Part shown: piece by piece, positions 50,970-59,115 of the stretch
Layout: each line of letters starts with the position of its first letter
Numbering within the stretch: position 1 is the first letter of the stretch
From: Mucilaginibacter sp. Bleaf8
GTDB lineage: Bacteria; Bacteroidota; Bacteroidia; Sphingobacteriales; Sphingobacteriaceae
Assembly (NCBI RefSeq): GCF_018390515.1
Contig: NZ_JAHBBK010000002.1
Coordinates: 415,743-479,742 of the forward strand
Length of the DNA stretch: 64,000 nucleotides
Reading direction: 5' to 3'
Position numbers and translations under genes: made by a program
The notes under the pieces: generated by a model
What the model was told of the DNA's origin: nothing
What the model saw: the letters and a program-made list of their open reading frames with translations, nothing else
Database searches by the model: none

Positions 50970-53378
50970 ATGCGGTTAAGATATCTTTCAATTATAATTT
51001 TCTTTATAACTGTACTTAGTGCGCAGGCACAACAAGTAGGTCGTAAAATTGAAAGCTTTAATGCTGGCTGGCGTTTTTATTTGGGTAACGACACATTGGC
51101 CAGTCAGGCTAACTATAATGACAGCCACTGGCGACAACTTAACTTACCGCACGACTGGAGTATCGAAGGCGCCTTTGACGGGAAGAGCACATCTACCCAG
51201 GCTGAGGGTGGCTTGCCGACGGGTATTGGCTGGTACCGGAAAACGTTTAATTTACCTGCCTCGGCAAAAGGGCAAAAAGTATTCATTGATTTTGACGGTG
51301 TGCACCGTAACAGCGAGGTTTGGATTAACGGGCGCTACCTGGGCAAAAGGCCCAATGGTTATATCTCGTTTCGATATGATTTAACACCTTATCTGAAGTA
51401 TGGTGCCGCTAAAAATGTAATAGCTGTTAAAGTTGATAATTCCGGGCAACCCAACTCGCGTTGGTATACAGGGTCGGGCATTTATCGGAATGTTTGGCTG
51501 GTTACCACCGGCAAAGCCTATTTTACTTATGGCGGCACATTTGTTAGCACACCGAAGGTTGATGCAAAATCAGCAACTATACATGTGCAGACTACCGTTG
51601 TGCCGGGAGCTGCAAACTTGAAACTCAAAACACTTGTTTACGATAATCAGCGTAAGCTGGTGGCTTCTCAAATATCAGCGGTACAAAGTTCGGATGATAC
51701 ATTGGTGCGTTTTGCAGAACAAGGTTTGAGTGTGCCTCAACCGAAGTTATGGTCTGTAAATCACCCTGATTTGTATAAAGTTGAGTTGCAGCTATTGTCG
51801 GGCGAAAAAGTGTTAGATACTTATATTGTCAATACAGGTATCCGAACTTTTAACTTTGACCCGCAACAAGGGTTCTTATTAAACGGCGAACGCATGAAAA
51901 TTAAAGGCGTTTGTATGCACCACGATCTGGGCGCGTTGGGTGCAGCGGTTAATGTACGTGCAATGGAGCGCCAGCTGCAAATACTGAAAAATATGGGTTG
52001 CAATGCCATCAGAACATCGCATAACCCGCCAGCCCCGGAGTTTTTGGACCTGTGTGATCAAATGGGTTTTTTGGTGATGGATGAGGCTTTTGATATGTGG
52101 AAGAAAAAGAAGAGCAAGCACGATTACCACGAATACTGGGATGCCTGGCATCAAATTGATCTAGAAGATCAGGTACGCCGCGACCGCAATCACCCGTCGG
52201 TATTTATTTGGAGTATAGGTAACGAGATCCGTGAGCAGTTCGATAGTACCGGTATCACCATAGGACGTGAGTTGGTGAACATAGTGAAAAAGCTGGACCC
52301 CACACGCCCGGTTACGTCAGCATTAAGCGAAGCTAATCCGAAAAAGAATTTTGTTTACCAATCAGGCGCTTTAGATCTGGTAGGATTAAATTACCACCAG
52401 GAAGTGTATGCTGATTTTCCTAAAAACTATCCCGGCGAAAAGTTTATAGCTGCCGAAACCATGTCGGCATTAGCAACGCGGGGCTTCTACGATCAGCCTG
52501 CAGATACTACGCGTTTGTGGCCTGCCAGTTCGAAAGAAAAATATACCAAGGGTAACCCCGAAATGGCGGTTACAGCTTATGATAACGTAGCGGCCTACTG
52601 GGGTTCCACGCATGAAGAAACCTGGAAAATTATCAAAAAGCATGATTACCTGTCGGGGCTGTTCGTGTGGACGGGGTTTGATTATATTGGTGAGCCGGTA
52701 CCCTATGCATGGCCGGCACGCAGTTCCTATTATGGTATAGTTGATCTGGCTGGTTTTCCTAAAGACGCCTATTATATGTACCAAAGCGAATGGACAAACA
52801 AAAATGTACTGCATATTTTACCGCACTGGAACTGGCAACCCGGTAAAACGGTAGATGTATGGGCCTATTACAATAATGCGGATGAGGTAGAGCTATACCT
52901 GAACGGCAAATCATTAGGTGTTAAAAAGAAAGAGGGCGATAACCTGCACGTAATGTGGCGCGTAAAATATGAACCAGGCACCATCAAAGCTGTATCCCGT
53001 AAAAAAGGTAAAACGGTGCTGACGCGCGAAGTACACACCGCTGGCAAACCGGCACGAATTGAACTCGTGGCCGACCGCTCACAGATCAAAGCCGATGGCA
53101 AAGACCTCTCCTTTGTAACCGTAAAGGTACTGGATAAAGATGGCAACCTGGTGCCAGATGCGGATAACCTGATTAAATTTGCTGTGAAAGGCGGCCGAAT
53201 TGCCGGGGTTGATAATGGCTCGCAGGTTAGTATGGAGCCGTTCCAAGCCAATCAGCGCAAGGCTTTTCATGGTATGTGTTTAGCGATTGTACAAGGAAGT
53301 GTAAATCCGGGTAAAATTGTATTAACCGCCACTGTGCAAGGATTGCCTGCAACTACAATATCTCTCGTAGCGAAGTAA
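50970..53378 (+). CDS. GH2-family beta-galactosidase-like enzyme
   Basis: Exported GH2 enzyme of 802 residues from ATG 50970. A TTG at 50880 inside the previous gene would add 30 residues before the signal peptide (RLRYLSIIIFFITVLSAQA) and is rejected. It has the sugar-binding domain (about 20-180), Ig domain (about 185-295) and barrel with IRTSHNPPAPEFLDLCDQMGF (about 347-367). The acid/base is E419 in WSIGNE and the nucleophile E496 in AAETMSA. C-terminal DUF4982-like and Big-type Ig domains follow. Unlike the neighbouring GH2 it keeps the HNP motif, so it is the more conventional beta-galactosidase. Last enzyme of the run, followed by a terminator. Confidence 0.9.
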   Translation: MRLRYLSIIIFFITVLSAQAQQVGRKIESFNAGWRFYLGNDTLASQANYNDSHWRQLNLPHDWSIEGAFDGKSTSTQAEGGLPTGIGWYRKTFNLPASAKGQKVFIDFDGVHRNSEVWINGRYLGKRPNGYISFRYDLTPYLKYGAAKNVIAVKVDNSGQPNSRWYTGSGIYRNVWLVTTGKAYFTYGGTFVSTPKVDAKSATIHVQTTVVPGAANLKLKTLVYDNQRKLVASQISAVQSSDDTLVRFAEQGLSVPQPKLWSVNHPDLYKVELQLLSGEKVLDTYIVNTGIRTFNFDPQQGFLLNGERMKIKGVCMHHDLGALGAAVNVRAMERQLQILKNMGCNAIRTSHNPPAPEFLDLCDQMGFLVMDEAFDMWKKKKSKHDYHEYWDAWHQIDLEDQVRRDRNHPSVFIWSIGNEIREQFDSTGITIGRELVNIVKKLDPTRPVTSALSEANPKKNFVYQSGALDLVGLNYHQEVYADFPKNYPGEKFIAAETMSALATRGFYDQPADTTRLWPASSKEKYTKGNPEMAVTAYDNVAAYWGSTHEETWKIIKKHDYLSGLFVWTGFDYIGEPVPYAWPARSSYYGIVDLAGFPKDAYYMYQSEWTNKNVLHILPHWNWQPGKTVDVWAYYNNADEVELYLNGKSLGVKKKEGDNLHVMWRVKYEPGTIKAVSRKKGKTVLTREVHTAGKPARIELVADRSQIKADGKDLSFVTVKVLDKDGNLVPDADNLIKFAVKGGRIAGVDNGSQVSMEPFQANQRKAFHGMCLAIVQGSVNPGKIVLTATVQGLPATTISLVAK

Positions 53379-53397
53379 AATATCATATCAATTTACG

Positions 53398-53424
53398 AAA
53401 GGCTCCTGCATTGTAGGAGCCTTT
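53398..53424 (+). terminator. Intrinsic terminator after GH2
   Basis: AAAGGCTCCT (53398-53407), a 7-nt loop and AGGAGCCTTT (53415-53424) make a perfect 10-bp stem, followed by ACGTTTT. It starts 20 bp after the GH2 stop and separates the glycosidase run from the transporter unit. Confidence 0.85.
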
Positions 53425-53503
53425 ACGTTTTACAGGTAGCTGTAATGATAAGATACTACACGATCAGGCCAAAATATTATAAATTTAAACCTTTACCATC
53501 CGA

Positions 53504-53511
53504 TACATTTG
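53504..53511 (+). promoter_or_regulatory. Candidate -7 promoter element before the symporter gene
   Basis: TACATTTG matches the Bacteroidota -7 consensus TAnnTTTG exactly. It sits 60 bp before the symporter start, in the gap after the terminator. The -33 region is weak (TTTA at 53484-53487, 16 bp spacing). A CCAATTA sequence follows at 53548-53554. Confidence 0.4.
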
Positions 53512-53571
53512 TTTTTCTGTGCATGATGTTATCAAATTATTCTGCAGCCAATTAACCAATTTATTAACCGG

Positions 53572-55158
53572 ATGAAAAACCTGCCAACGCTTGATCTTGC
53601 TGTGATTGTTGTGTATCTGGGCGCTATGCTACTGGTGGGCTGGTACTTTTCACGGAAAAATAAAAATGCGGAGCAATTCACTAAAGCTTCGGGACAAATT
53701 CCGGGCTGGGCAATTGGTATTTCCATCTACGCTACTTTTTTGAGCAGTAATACGTTTTTAGGTGTACCGGGAAAAACTTTTGGTGGTAACTGGAGCGCTT
53801 TTGTGTTCAGTATCAGTATGCCGCTGGCTGCCTGGGTAGCATCAAAATACTTTGTGCCATTTTACCGCAGCACCGGCCAAATATCAGCCTACACGCATCT
53901 GGAGCATCGCTTTGGTGCTTGGGCACGTACCTATGCCGTGGTGTGCTTTTTACTCACACAGCTTGCCCGTATGGGTTCTATCTTTTTTGGCGTAGCGCTT
54001 ACCCTGCAAGCCCTTACCGGCTTTAGCATGAAAATGATCATTATCAGCATGGGTATATGCATCATCATTTACACGGTGCTGGGTGGTATTGAGGCTGTGA
54101 TATGGACAGAGGTAGGACAGGGGATCGTAAAAACATTAGGCGCTTTTTTAATCATTTATATCATCGTTACAAATGTACCGGGGGGAATAGGCAAGATTAC
54201 AGCGATTGGCCTGCATGATAGTAAGTTTAGCCTTGGCAGCTTTGCTTTGAGTTTTAAGGAACCTACTTTTTGGGTTGTGCTGTTGTACGGGTTCTTTATT
54301 AATCTCAATAATTTTGGTATGGACCAAAATTATGTGCAGCGGTATCATACCGCTTCCTCGTCCCGCCAGGCGGTTAAATCCATCTGGTTGTGTGTAGTAC
54401 TTTACCTGCCTGCATCGTTGCTGTTTTGTGTTATCGGTTCGGGGTTATATGCCTTTTATCAGGTACACCCCGAATTGACGGAAGCTATACGCCAACAAGC
54501 GGCCACAGAGCATTTACCGACGAATGCTACCACTGCTCAGATTGCACAAGCCGCAGCACAGCTTACACCGGCCGATTACGGCGATAAGGTGATGCCAAAT
54601 TTCATGGTTTCCAAAATACCGGCAGGCTTGGTAGGGTTAATTGTGTCGGCTATACTATCTGCAGCCATGAGTACCATCAGTTCAGGCATGAATGCCTCAG
54701 CCACCGTCTTTTCAGTGGATATTTATAAGCGCTACTTTAAACCTGATATGAACGACAAGCAAACTTTATGGCTTTTACATACGGCAACTGTAGTGGCCGG
54801 TATAGCCGGACTAATTGCTGGCATCGCCATGATTGGTGTGAAAAGTGTTTTGGATATGTGGTGGCAGCTATCGGGCATATTTGCCGGAGGTATGCTAGGT
54901 TTGTTTTTGCTGGGCATGATTAGCCGGCAAACACGTAACCGGGAAGCCATACTGGCTGTGGTAATTGGTATACTGGTCATCTTATGGATGACACTGTCTG
55001 ACTTGCTACCCCAGGAGTATGCTATGTTGCGCAATCCGCTACATCAAAATATGATTATTGTGGTAGGTACGCTTACCATATTCCTTGCCGGGGTCATTCT
55101 CACTAAACTCAGGCAAAAAAATAAATCAGAAGTGCAACTAACTTCAAAAACTGTCTAA
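53572..55158 (+). CDS. Sodium:solute symporter (SSS family)
   Basis: Inner-membrane Na+-coupled transporter of 528 residues with about 13 hydrophobic segments. Family signatures are FTKASGQIPGWAIGISIYATFLSSNTFLG, YTVLGGIEAVIWTEVGQG, the NNFGMDQNYVQRYHTA segment and ISAAMSTISSGMNASATVF. The latter pair belongs to the SGLT/NIS-type branch, which carries sugars, sialic acids or other organic solutes. It is probably co-transcribed with the DapA/NanA-family aldolase 28 bp downstream, so it may import that enzyme's substrate. Confidence 0.93.
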   Translation: MKNLPTLDLAVIVVYLGAMLLVGWYFSRKNKNAEQFTKASGQIPGWAIGISIYATFLSSNTFLGVPGKTFGGNWSAFVFSISMPLAAWVASKYFVPFYRSTGQISAYTHLEHRFGAWARTYAVVCFLLTQLARMGSIFFGVALTLQALTGFSMKMIIISMGICIIIYTVLGGIEAVIWTEVGQGIVKTLGAFLIIYIIVTNVPGGIGKITAIGLHDSKFSLGSFALSFKEPTFWVVLLYGFFINLNNFGMDQNYVQRYHTASSSRQAVKSIWLCVVLYLPASLLFCVIGSGLYAFYQVHPELTEAIRQQAATEHLPTNATTAQIAQAAAQLTPADYGDKVMPNFMVSKIPAGLVGLIVSAILSAAMSTISSGMNASATVFSVDIYKRYFKPDMNDKQTLWLLHTATVVAGIAGLIAGIAMIGVKSVLDMWWQLSGIFAGGMLGLFLLGMISRQTRNREAILAVVIGILVILWMTLSDLLPQEYAMLRNPLHQNMIIVVGTLTIFLAGVILTKLRQKNKSEVQLTSKTV

Positions 55159-55186
55159 CCTTAACGGCCAATAAAATCAAATATCT

Positions 55187-56131
55187 ATGACCAGCATCAA
55201 CCCATCTAAAAAAGGTTTTATTCCTGTAATGCTTACGCCTTTTAAAGATAACGGGCAGATTGACTATGACCAGCTAACCCGCCTTACCGAGTTTTACCTA
55301 AATGCAGGTGCCGCAGGTTTGTTTGCCAATTGCTTGTCGAGCGAGATGTTTGAACTGAGTGATGCCGAACGGTTGCAAATCATCAAACACGTTGTAAATG
55401 TTGCCCGCGGTACTGTTCCGGTTGTGGCCACGGGTACCTTTGGCGGGCCTGTTGCCACCCAAGCGGAGTTTGTAAAGCAGGTATACTATGAAGGCGTACA
55501 GGCGGTAATCGTTATTACCGGCCTGCTGGCCGAACAGCCGGAGACGGACGAGGTGTTCAATGACCGTACGGCACAGCTGCTTGATTTAACGCCTGGAGTG
55601 CCGCTGGGATTTTATGAATGTCCGGTGCCTTACAAAAGATTATTATCCCCACAGCAGTTAGCCGGGTTTGTAGCAACCGGCCGTATTATTTACCATAAAG
55701 ATACCTGCATTGATATTGAGCAGATTAAAGCTAAACTTGCAGGAACACAAAATGCAAATTTTGGCTTGTACGATGCTTATATGGGGCATGCGGTTGAATC
55801 ATTAAAAGCCGGTTCGGCAGGTTTATCATGCATACAAGGCAATTACTTTCCAGAATTGATTGTATGGTTGTGCGAAAATTATAATAATTCATCACTAACC
55901 GAACAAGTTAACCATGTACAGCAATTCTTGATTGAAAACATGGAGGTAATGCACAATGTGTATCCGGTAGTATCGAAGTATTTTCTGCAAAAAAGAGGAG
56001 TTGATATTTCCACCTTTACGCGCCGTAACGTAGGTGCGTTTACTTCCGCAATACGTCAGGATGTGGATAAATTATACGACGCTTATACCCGTTTGCAACA
56101 CCAATATGAAATAGGTACGGTGATCGGATAA
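55187..56131 (+). CDS. DapA/NanA-family (dihydrodipicolinate synthase-like) aldolase
   Basis: Cytoplasmic TIM-barrel Schiff-base enzyme of 314 residues. The catalytic lysine is in RIIYHKDTC (about 165-173) and the conserved tyrosine in GFYECPVPYKR (about 142-152). The normal GxxGE-type loop is altered (GLFANCLSSEMFEL). Genuine lysine biosynthesis is unlikely in this setting. A 2-keto-3-deoxy sugar acid aldolase, or a sialic acid/KDO lyase, is more plausible. It follows the symporter gene by 28 bp. It could complete a fucose/rhamnose oxidation route or act on a deoxy-ulosonic acid; the sequence does not decide. Confidence 0.85.
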   Translation: MTSINPSKKGFIPVMLTPFKDNGQIDYDQLTRLTEFYLNAGAAGLFANCLSSEMFELSDAERLQIIKHVVNVARGTVPVVATGTFGGPVATQAEFVKQVYYEGVQAVIVITGLLAEQPETDEVFNDRTAQLLDLTPGVPLGFYECPVPYKRLLSPQQLAGFVATGRIIYHKDTCIDIEQIKAKLAGTQNANFGLYDAYMGHAVESLKAGSAGLSCIQGNYFPELIVWLCENYNNSSLTEQVNHVQQFLIENMEVMHNVYPVVSKYFLQKRGVDISTFTRRNVGAFTSAIRQDVDKLYDAYTRLQHQYEIGTVIG

Positions 56132-56606
56132 TTTACGATGATTTTAAAACATTTTAAAATCTTATCACCTTACCCATCACTTTGTGAAGTGCAATAAGTA
56201 ATCACAAATATCTTGTTTATTGGTGATAGATATGGATCTGCCGCCCTGGAAACCTTAAACTAAGGGCTTATTAAAATCGCATCACTTTGATTTTCTATTG
56301 CTAACTTAATTTGCTTGTAACGAAAAAGATGCCTATTGTTGCCGTCGTTATGCTAATATCCTATAATAAAAGGATAAAAAGCTGCAAAAAATGACCTGGA
56401 CGTTACATGATATTTGTGATACTAACCTGTTTGTCAGGATTAAACCAAATTATAAATAATTAATATCCATACTTTCAAAGCAGCTTTTTATAAGGCGTTC
56501 CATGTGCTCTTGTTTGCATAGATATTTAACCAATTAGATAAAAGGCTGTAAGCTGATTATAAACCGGGCATCGATACACATTTATGCTCTTACATTTTGC
56601 AAAACG
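56132..56606. promoter_or_regulatory. Long intergenic control region with clustered ATCAC half-sites
   Basis: These 475 bp contain no ORF. A perfect AT-rich palindrome GATTTTAAAA-CA-TTTTAAAATC spans 56140-56161. ATCAC occurs at 56164, 56176, 56201 and 56281 on + and at 56223-56227 and 56416-56420 on -. TTTGTGA (56181-56187) and TCACAAA (56202-56208) form a 7-bp inverted repeat with 14-bp spacer. CATCACTTTG is repeated directly at 56175-56184 and 56280-56289. ATCACAAATA (56201-56210) is mirrored as TATTTGTGAT (56411-56420). A hairpin TATCCT/AGGATA lies at 56357-56376. A possible promoter is TTTG 56286-56289 with TTAATTTG 56306-56313. Confidence 0.5.
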
Positions 56607-58280
56607 ATGTTAAAGAACCAAGGTACTCAGCAAGTATTATTAGTGGCCAGTGGTGATTTGCGTCTCTCGGCCAATCAAACCTGCTGGGAGGTACAGCAAA
56701 CCATGGAAGCTAAGTTAACAGCTGCCATTGAAAAAGCAGGCCATACATTAAAACGCGCCCATGCTTACAACACGGTTAAACAACATGGATTTATAGATTC
56801 CCAAAAAATGGGTATCGAAGTATTTAAAATTATTGATCCGAAGCAACCGCTCATCGTTGCCGAAAGCGTTTGGCAATATACCCATCACGTACTTCCTGGG
56901 TTAACCACCCATAAAGGACCGATACTTACCGTTGCCAACTGGGATGGAACCTGGCCTGGCCTGGTAGGTATGCTTAACCTAAATGGCTCGCTGACAAAAG
57001 CCGGCGTAAACTACAGCACCTTGTGGAGCGAAGATTTTAGCGACGAATTTTTTACGCAAAAGCTTAATGAGTGGCTGCAGACAGGCAAGATCAGGCACGA
57101 TCAAAGTCATGTAAAAAGCTTCGATTTAGTAAATATTCCGCTCGAAGATGAATTGACCGGACGGGATTTTGGCCGCCGCTTGAAGCAAAATAAAGCCATT
57201 ATGGGGGTGTTTGATGAAGGCTGCATGGGTATGTATAACGCCATTGTACCTGATGAGCTTTTACACACAACCGGTATTTTTAAAGAAAGATTAAGCCAGT
57301 CGTCGCTATATGCAGCTATGTTGAACGTACAGGATGAAGAAGCTGAAAAAGTATTAACCTGGCTTTTAGAAAAAGGTATGCGTTTTAACTGGGGAACCGA
57401 CGAGGCTACCGAGCTTACCCGTAACCAAACGCTGCTGCAATGTAAAATGTACATTGCCGCTGTTCGTATAGCACATGATTTTGGGTGCGACACCATCGGT
57501 ATACAATACCAGCAGGGGTTAAAAGACCTTGTTCCGGCAAGTGATCTGGTTGAAGGTTTGCTAAATAATCAGGACCGCCCGCCGGTGTATTCAGAAACCG
57601 GCGAAGAACTGTATGCCGGTCAGGCGTTGCCTCACTTTAATGAGGTTGATGAATGTGCCGGTATTGATGCCTTGGTTACCTATCATTTATGGAAAGAACT
57701 CGGCATGCAGGGCGAAACCACGCTGCATGATTTACGCTGGGGGCAGCATTTCAAAGGTGAAGGAATTGACGATTTTGTTTGGCTTTTCCTGATTTCGGGA
57801 GCTGCACCGCCTGAGCACTTTATTAATGGTTATGCCGGCGCTGTAAGTGAACGGCAGCCTGCAATGTATTTCAGATTGGGTGGCGGTAGTTTAAAAGGCG
57901 TAAGTAAACCCGGCCATATTGTATGGAGCCGTGTTTACGTAATGAATAATGAGTTGCATTGCGATTTAGGAGTAGGCGAGGCTGTGTATTTACCGGAAGC
58001 TGAAACTCAACGCCGCTGGGAACTTACCACGCCGCAATGGCCAATTATGCACGCCAGCTTAAAAGGCGTAAACCAAAATCAAATGATGGCCCGCCATAAG
58101 GCAAATCACATCCAGGTGGTATATGCTACCGATGCTGCCAAGGCTATGCAAGCTTGCCGTATCAAGGCAGCTGCTTTGGCAGAATTGGGCATCCAGGTGC
58201 ATTTTTGTGGAGAAGTGAATTTAACAGCAAATAGTGAAAGTGAATTAAAAGAGGAGAAAGCGTATGAAAATGTTATTTAA
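56607..58280 (+). CDS. L-fucose/L-arabinose isomerase-family protein
   Basis: Cytoplasmic enzyme of 557 residues of the fucose-isomerase-like family found in Bacteroidota. Recognisable segments are [21 protein letters not shown] (about 112-132), [15 protein letters not shown] with the metal-ligand Glu/Asp, [27 protein letters not shown] and the C-terminal [18 protein letters not shown]. It is expected to interconvert a 6-deoxy-aldose and ketose such as L-fucose/L-fuculose, but related proteins have varied substrates. It has its own large upstream control region and overlaps the following DUF3826 gene by 17 bp. Confidence 0.8.
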   Translation: MLKNQGTQQVLLVASGDLRLSANQTCWEVQQTMEAKLTAAIEKAGHTLKRAHAYNTVKQHGFIDSQKMGIEVFKIIDPKQPLIVAESVWQYTHHVLPGLTTHKGPILTVANWDGTWPGLVGMLNLNGSLTKAGVNYSTLWSEDFSDEFFTQKLNEWLQTGKIRHDQSHVKSFDLVNIPLEDELTGRDFGRRLKQNKAIMGVFDEGCMGMYNAIVPDELLHTTGIFKERLSQSSLYAAMLNVQDEEAEKVLTWLLEKGMRFNWGTDEATELTRNQTLLQCKMYIAAVRIAHDFGCDTIGIQYQQGLKDLVPASDLVEGLLNNQDRPPVYSETGEELYAGQALPHFNEVDECAGIDALVTYHLWKELGMQGETTLHDLRWGQHFKGEGIDDFVWLFLISGAAPPEHFINGYAGAVSERQPAMYFRLGGGSLKGVSKPGHIVWSRVYVMNNELHCDLGVGEAVYLPEAETQRRWELTTPQWPIMHASLKGVNQNQMMARHKANHIQVVYATDAAKAMQACRIKAAALAELGIQVHFCGEVNLTANSESELKEEKAYENVI

Positions 58281-58938
58281 GTATTGTGCCGCATTATTAT
58301 TGTTTGCCTGTACTATACCTGCATTTGCCCAGGATGTACAAACGGCCGATAAAAAAGCAGAATATGTAAAAGTAGTAACCGAACGTGCTGCTAAAATTAC
58401 CGCAACTTTGGGCCTGACGGATGCTGGTAAAGCATCGAAAGTAACAGAGATTATTGCCAGACAATATCAAGACCTAAACGAGGTATACACCGCTCGGGAT
58501 AATAAGATAAAAGAAATCAAAGAGCGCAATGCAGATAATAAAGAAGATTTGGCAGCAGCTATAAAAGCTACTGAGATGGAAGCAACCTCCAAACTACAGC
58601 CATTGCATACACAGTACTTAGCCAGCTTATCACAATATCTTACCGCCGAGCAGGTAGATAAAGTGAAAGACGGCATGACTTACAATGTGCGTAACGTTAC
58701 ATACACTGCTTACAACAGCATGATACCCACACTAACCCAAGAGCAAAAAGCGCAAATTTTAACATGGCTTACCGAGGCCCGCGAGCAATCTATGGATGCT
58801 GAATCATCGCAAAAGAAACATGCCTGGTTTGGTAAGTACAAAGGTCGCATCAACAACTACCTGTCTGCCGCAGGTTATGACATGAAGAAGGAAGAAGCCG
58901 GCTGGATGGAGCGTATCAAGGCTGAAAAAAACAAGTAA
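58264..58938 (+). CDS. DUF3826-domain exported protein
   Basis: A 224-residue secreted protein with signal peptide (cleavage near AFAQ, residue 23) and an all-helical mature part rich in charged residues ([37 protein letters not shown]). The C-terminal [29 protein letters not shown] resembles DUF3826, often seen near pectin-type PULs. Function is unknown. The start overlaps the isomerase by 17 bp, so the two are co-translated, which is odd for a cytoplasmic/exported pair. Confidence 0.82.
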   Translation: MKMLFKYCAALLLFACTIPAFAQDVQTADKKAEYVKVVTERAAKITATLGLTDAGKASKVTEIIARQYQDLNEVYTARDNKIKEIKERNADNKEDLAAAIKATEMEATSKLQPLHTQYLASLSQYLTAEQVDKVKDGMTYNVRNVTYTAYNSMIPTLTQEQKAQILTWLTEAREQSMDAESSQKKHAWFGKYKGRINNYLSAAGYDMKKEEAGWMERIKAEKNK

Positions 58939-58947
58939 ATTTCTATT

Positions 58948-58988
58948 TAAGAGCCAATGGTAATGTCATAGACCGCTGTTGGCTCTTA
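58948..58988 (+). terminator. Long-loop hairpin after DUF3826 gene
   Basis: TAAGAGCCAA (58948-58957) pairs perfectly with TTGGCTCTTA (58979-58988) over a 21-nt loop, 9 bp after the stop, followed by TTCCTGTTTTAT. It probably ends the isomerase transcript before the second susC. Confidence 0.6.
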
Positions 58989-59115
58989 TTCCTGTTTTAT
59001 AACTGCTGATTAAACCCACATTTACTCAAACCACCTTACGCTATGGATTAAAGAAAGCCCAAACCTCCGATTAAACCAATACAAAGACCAATTATTGAAC
59101 CAATAAAATTAAGAG

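Noticed and set aside
55187..56131. dapA for lysine biosynthesis
   Set aside because: The active-site loop is altered and the gene sits with a symporter and sugar genes, so a catabolic aldolase is more likely.
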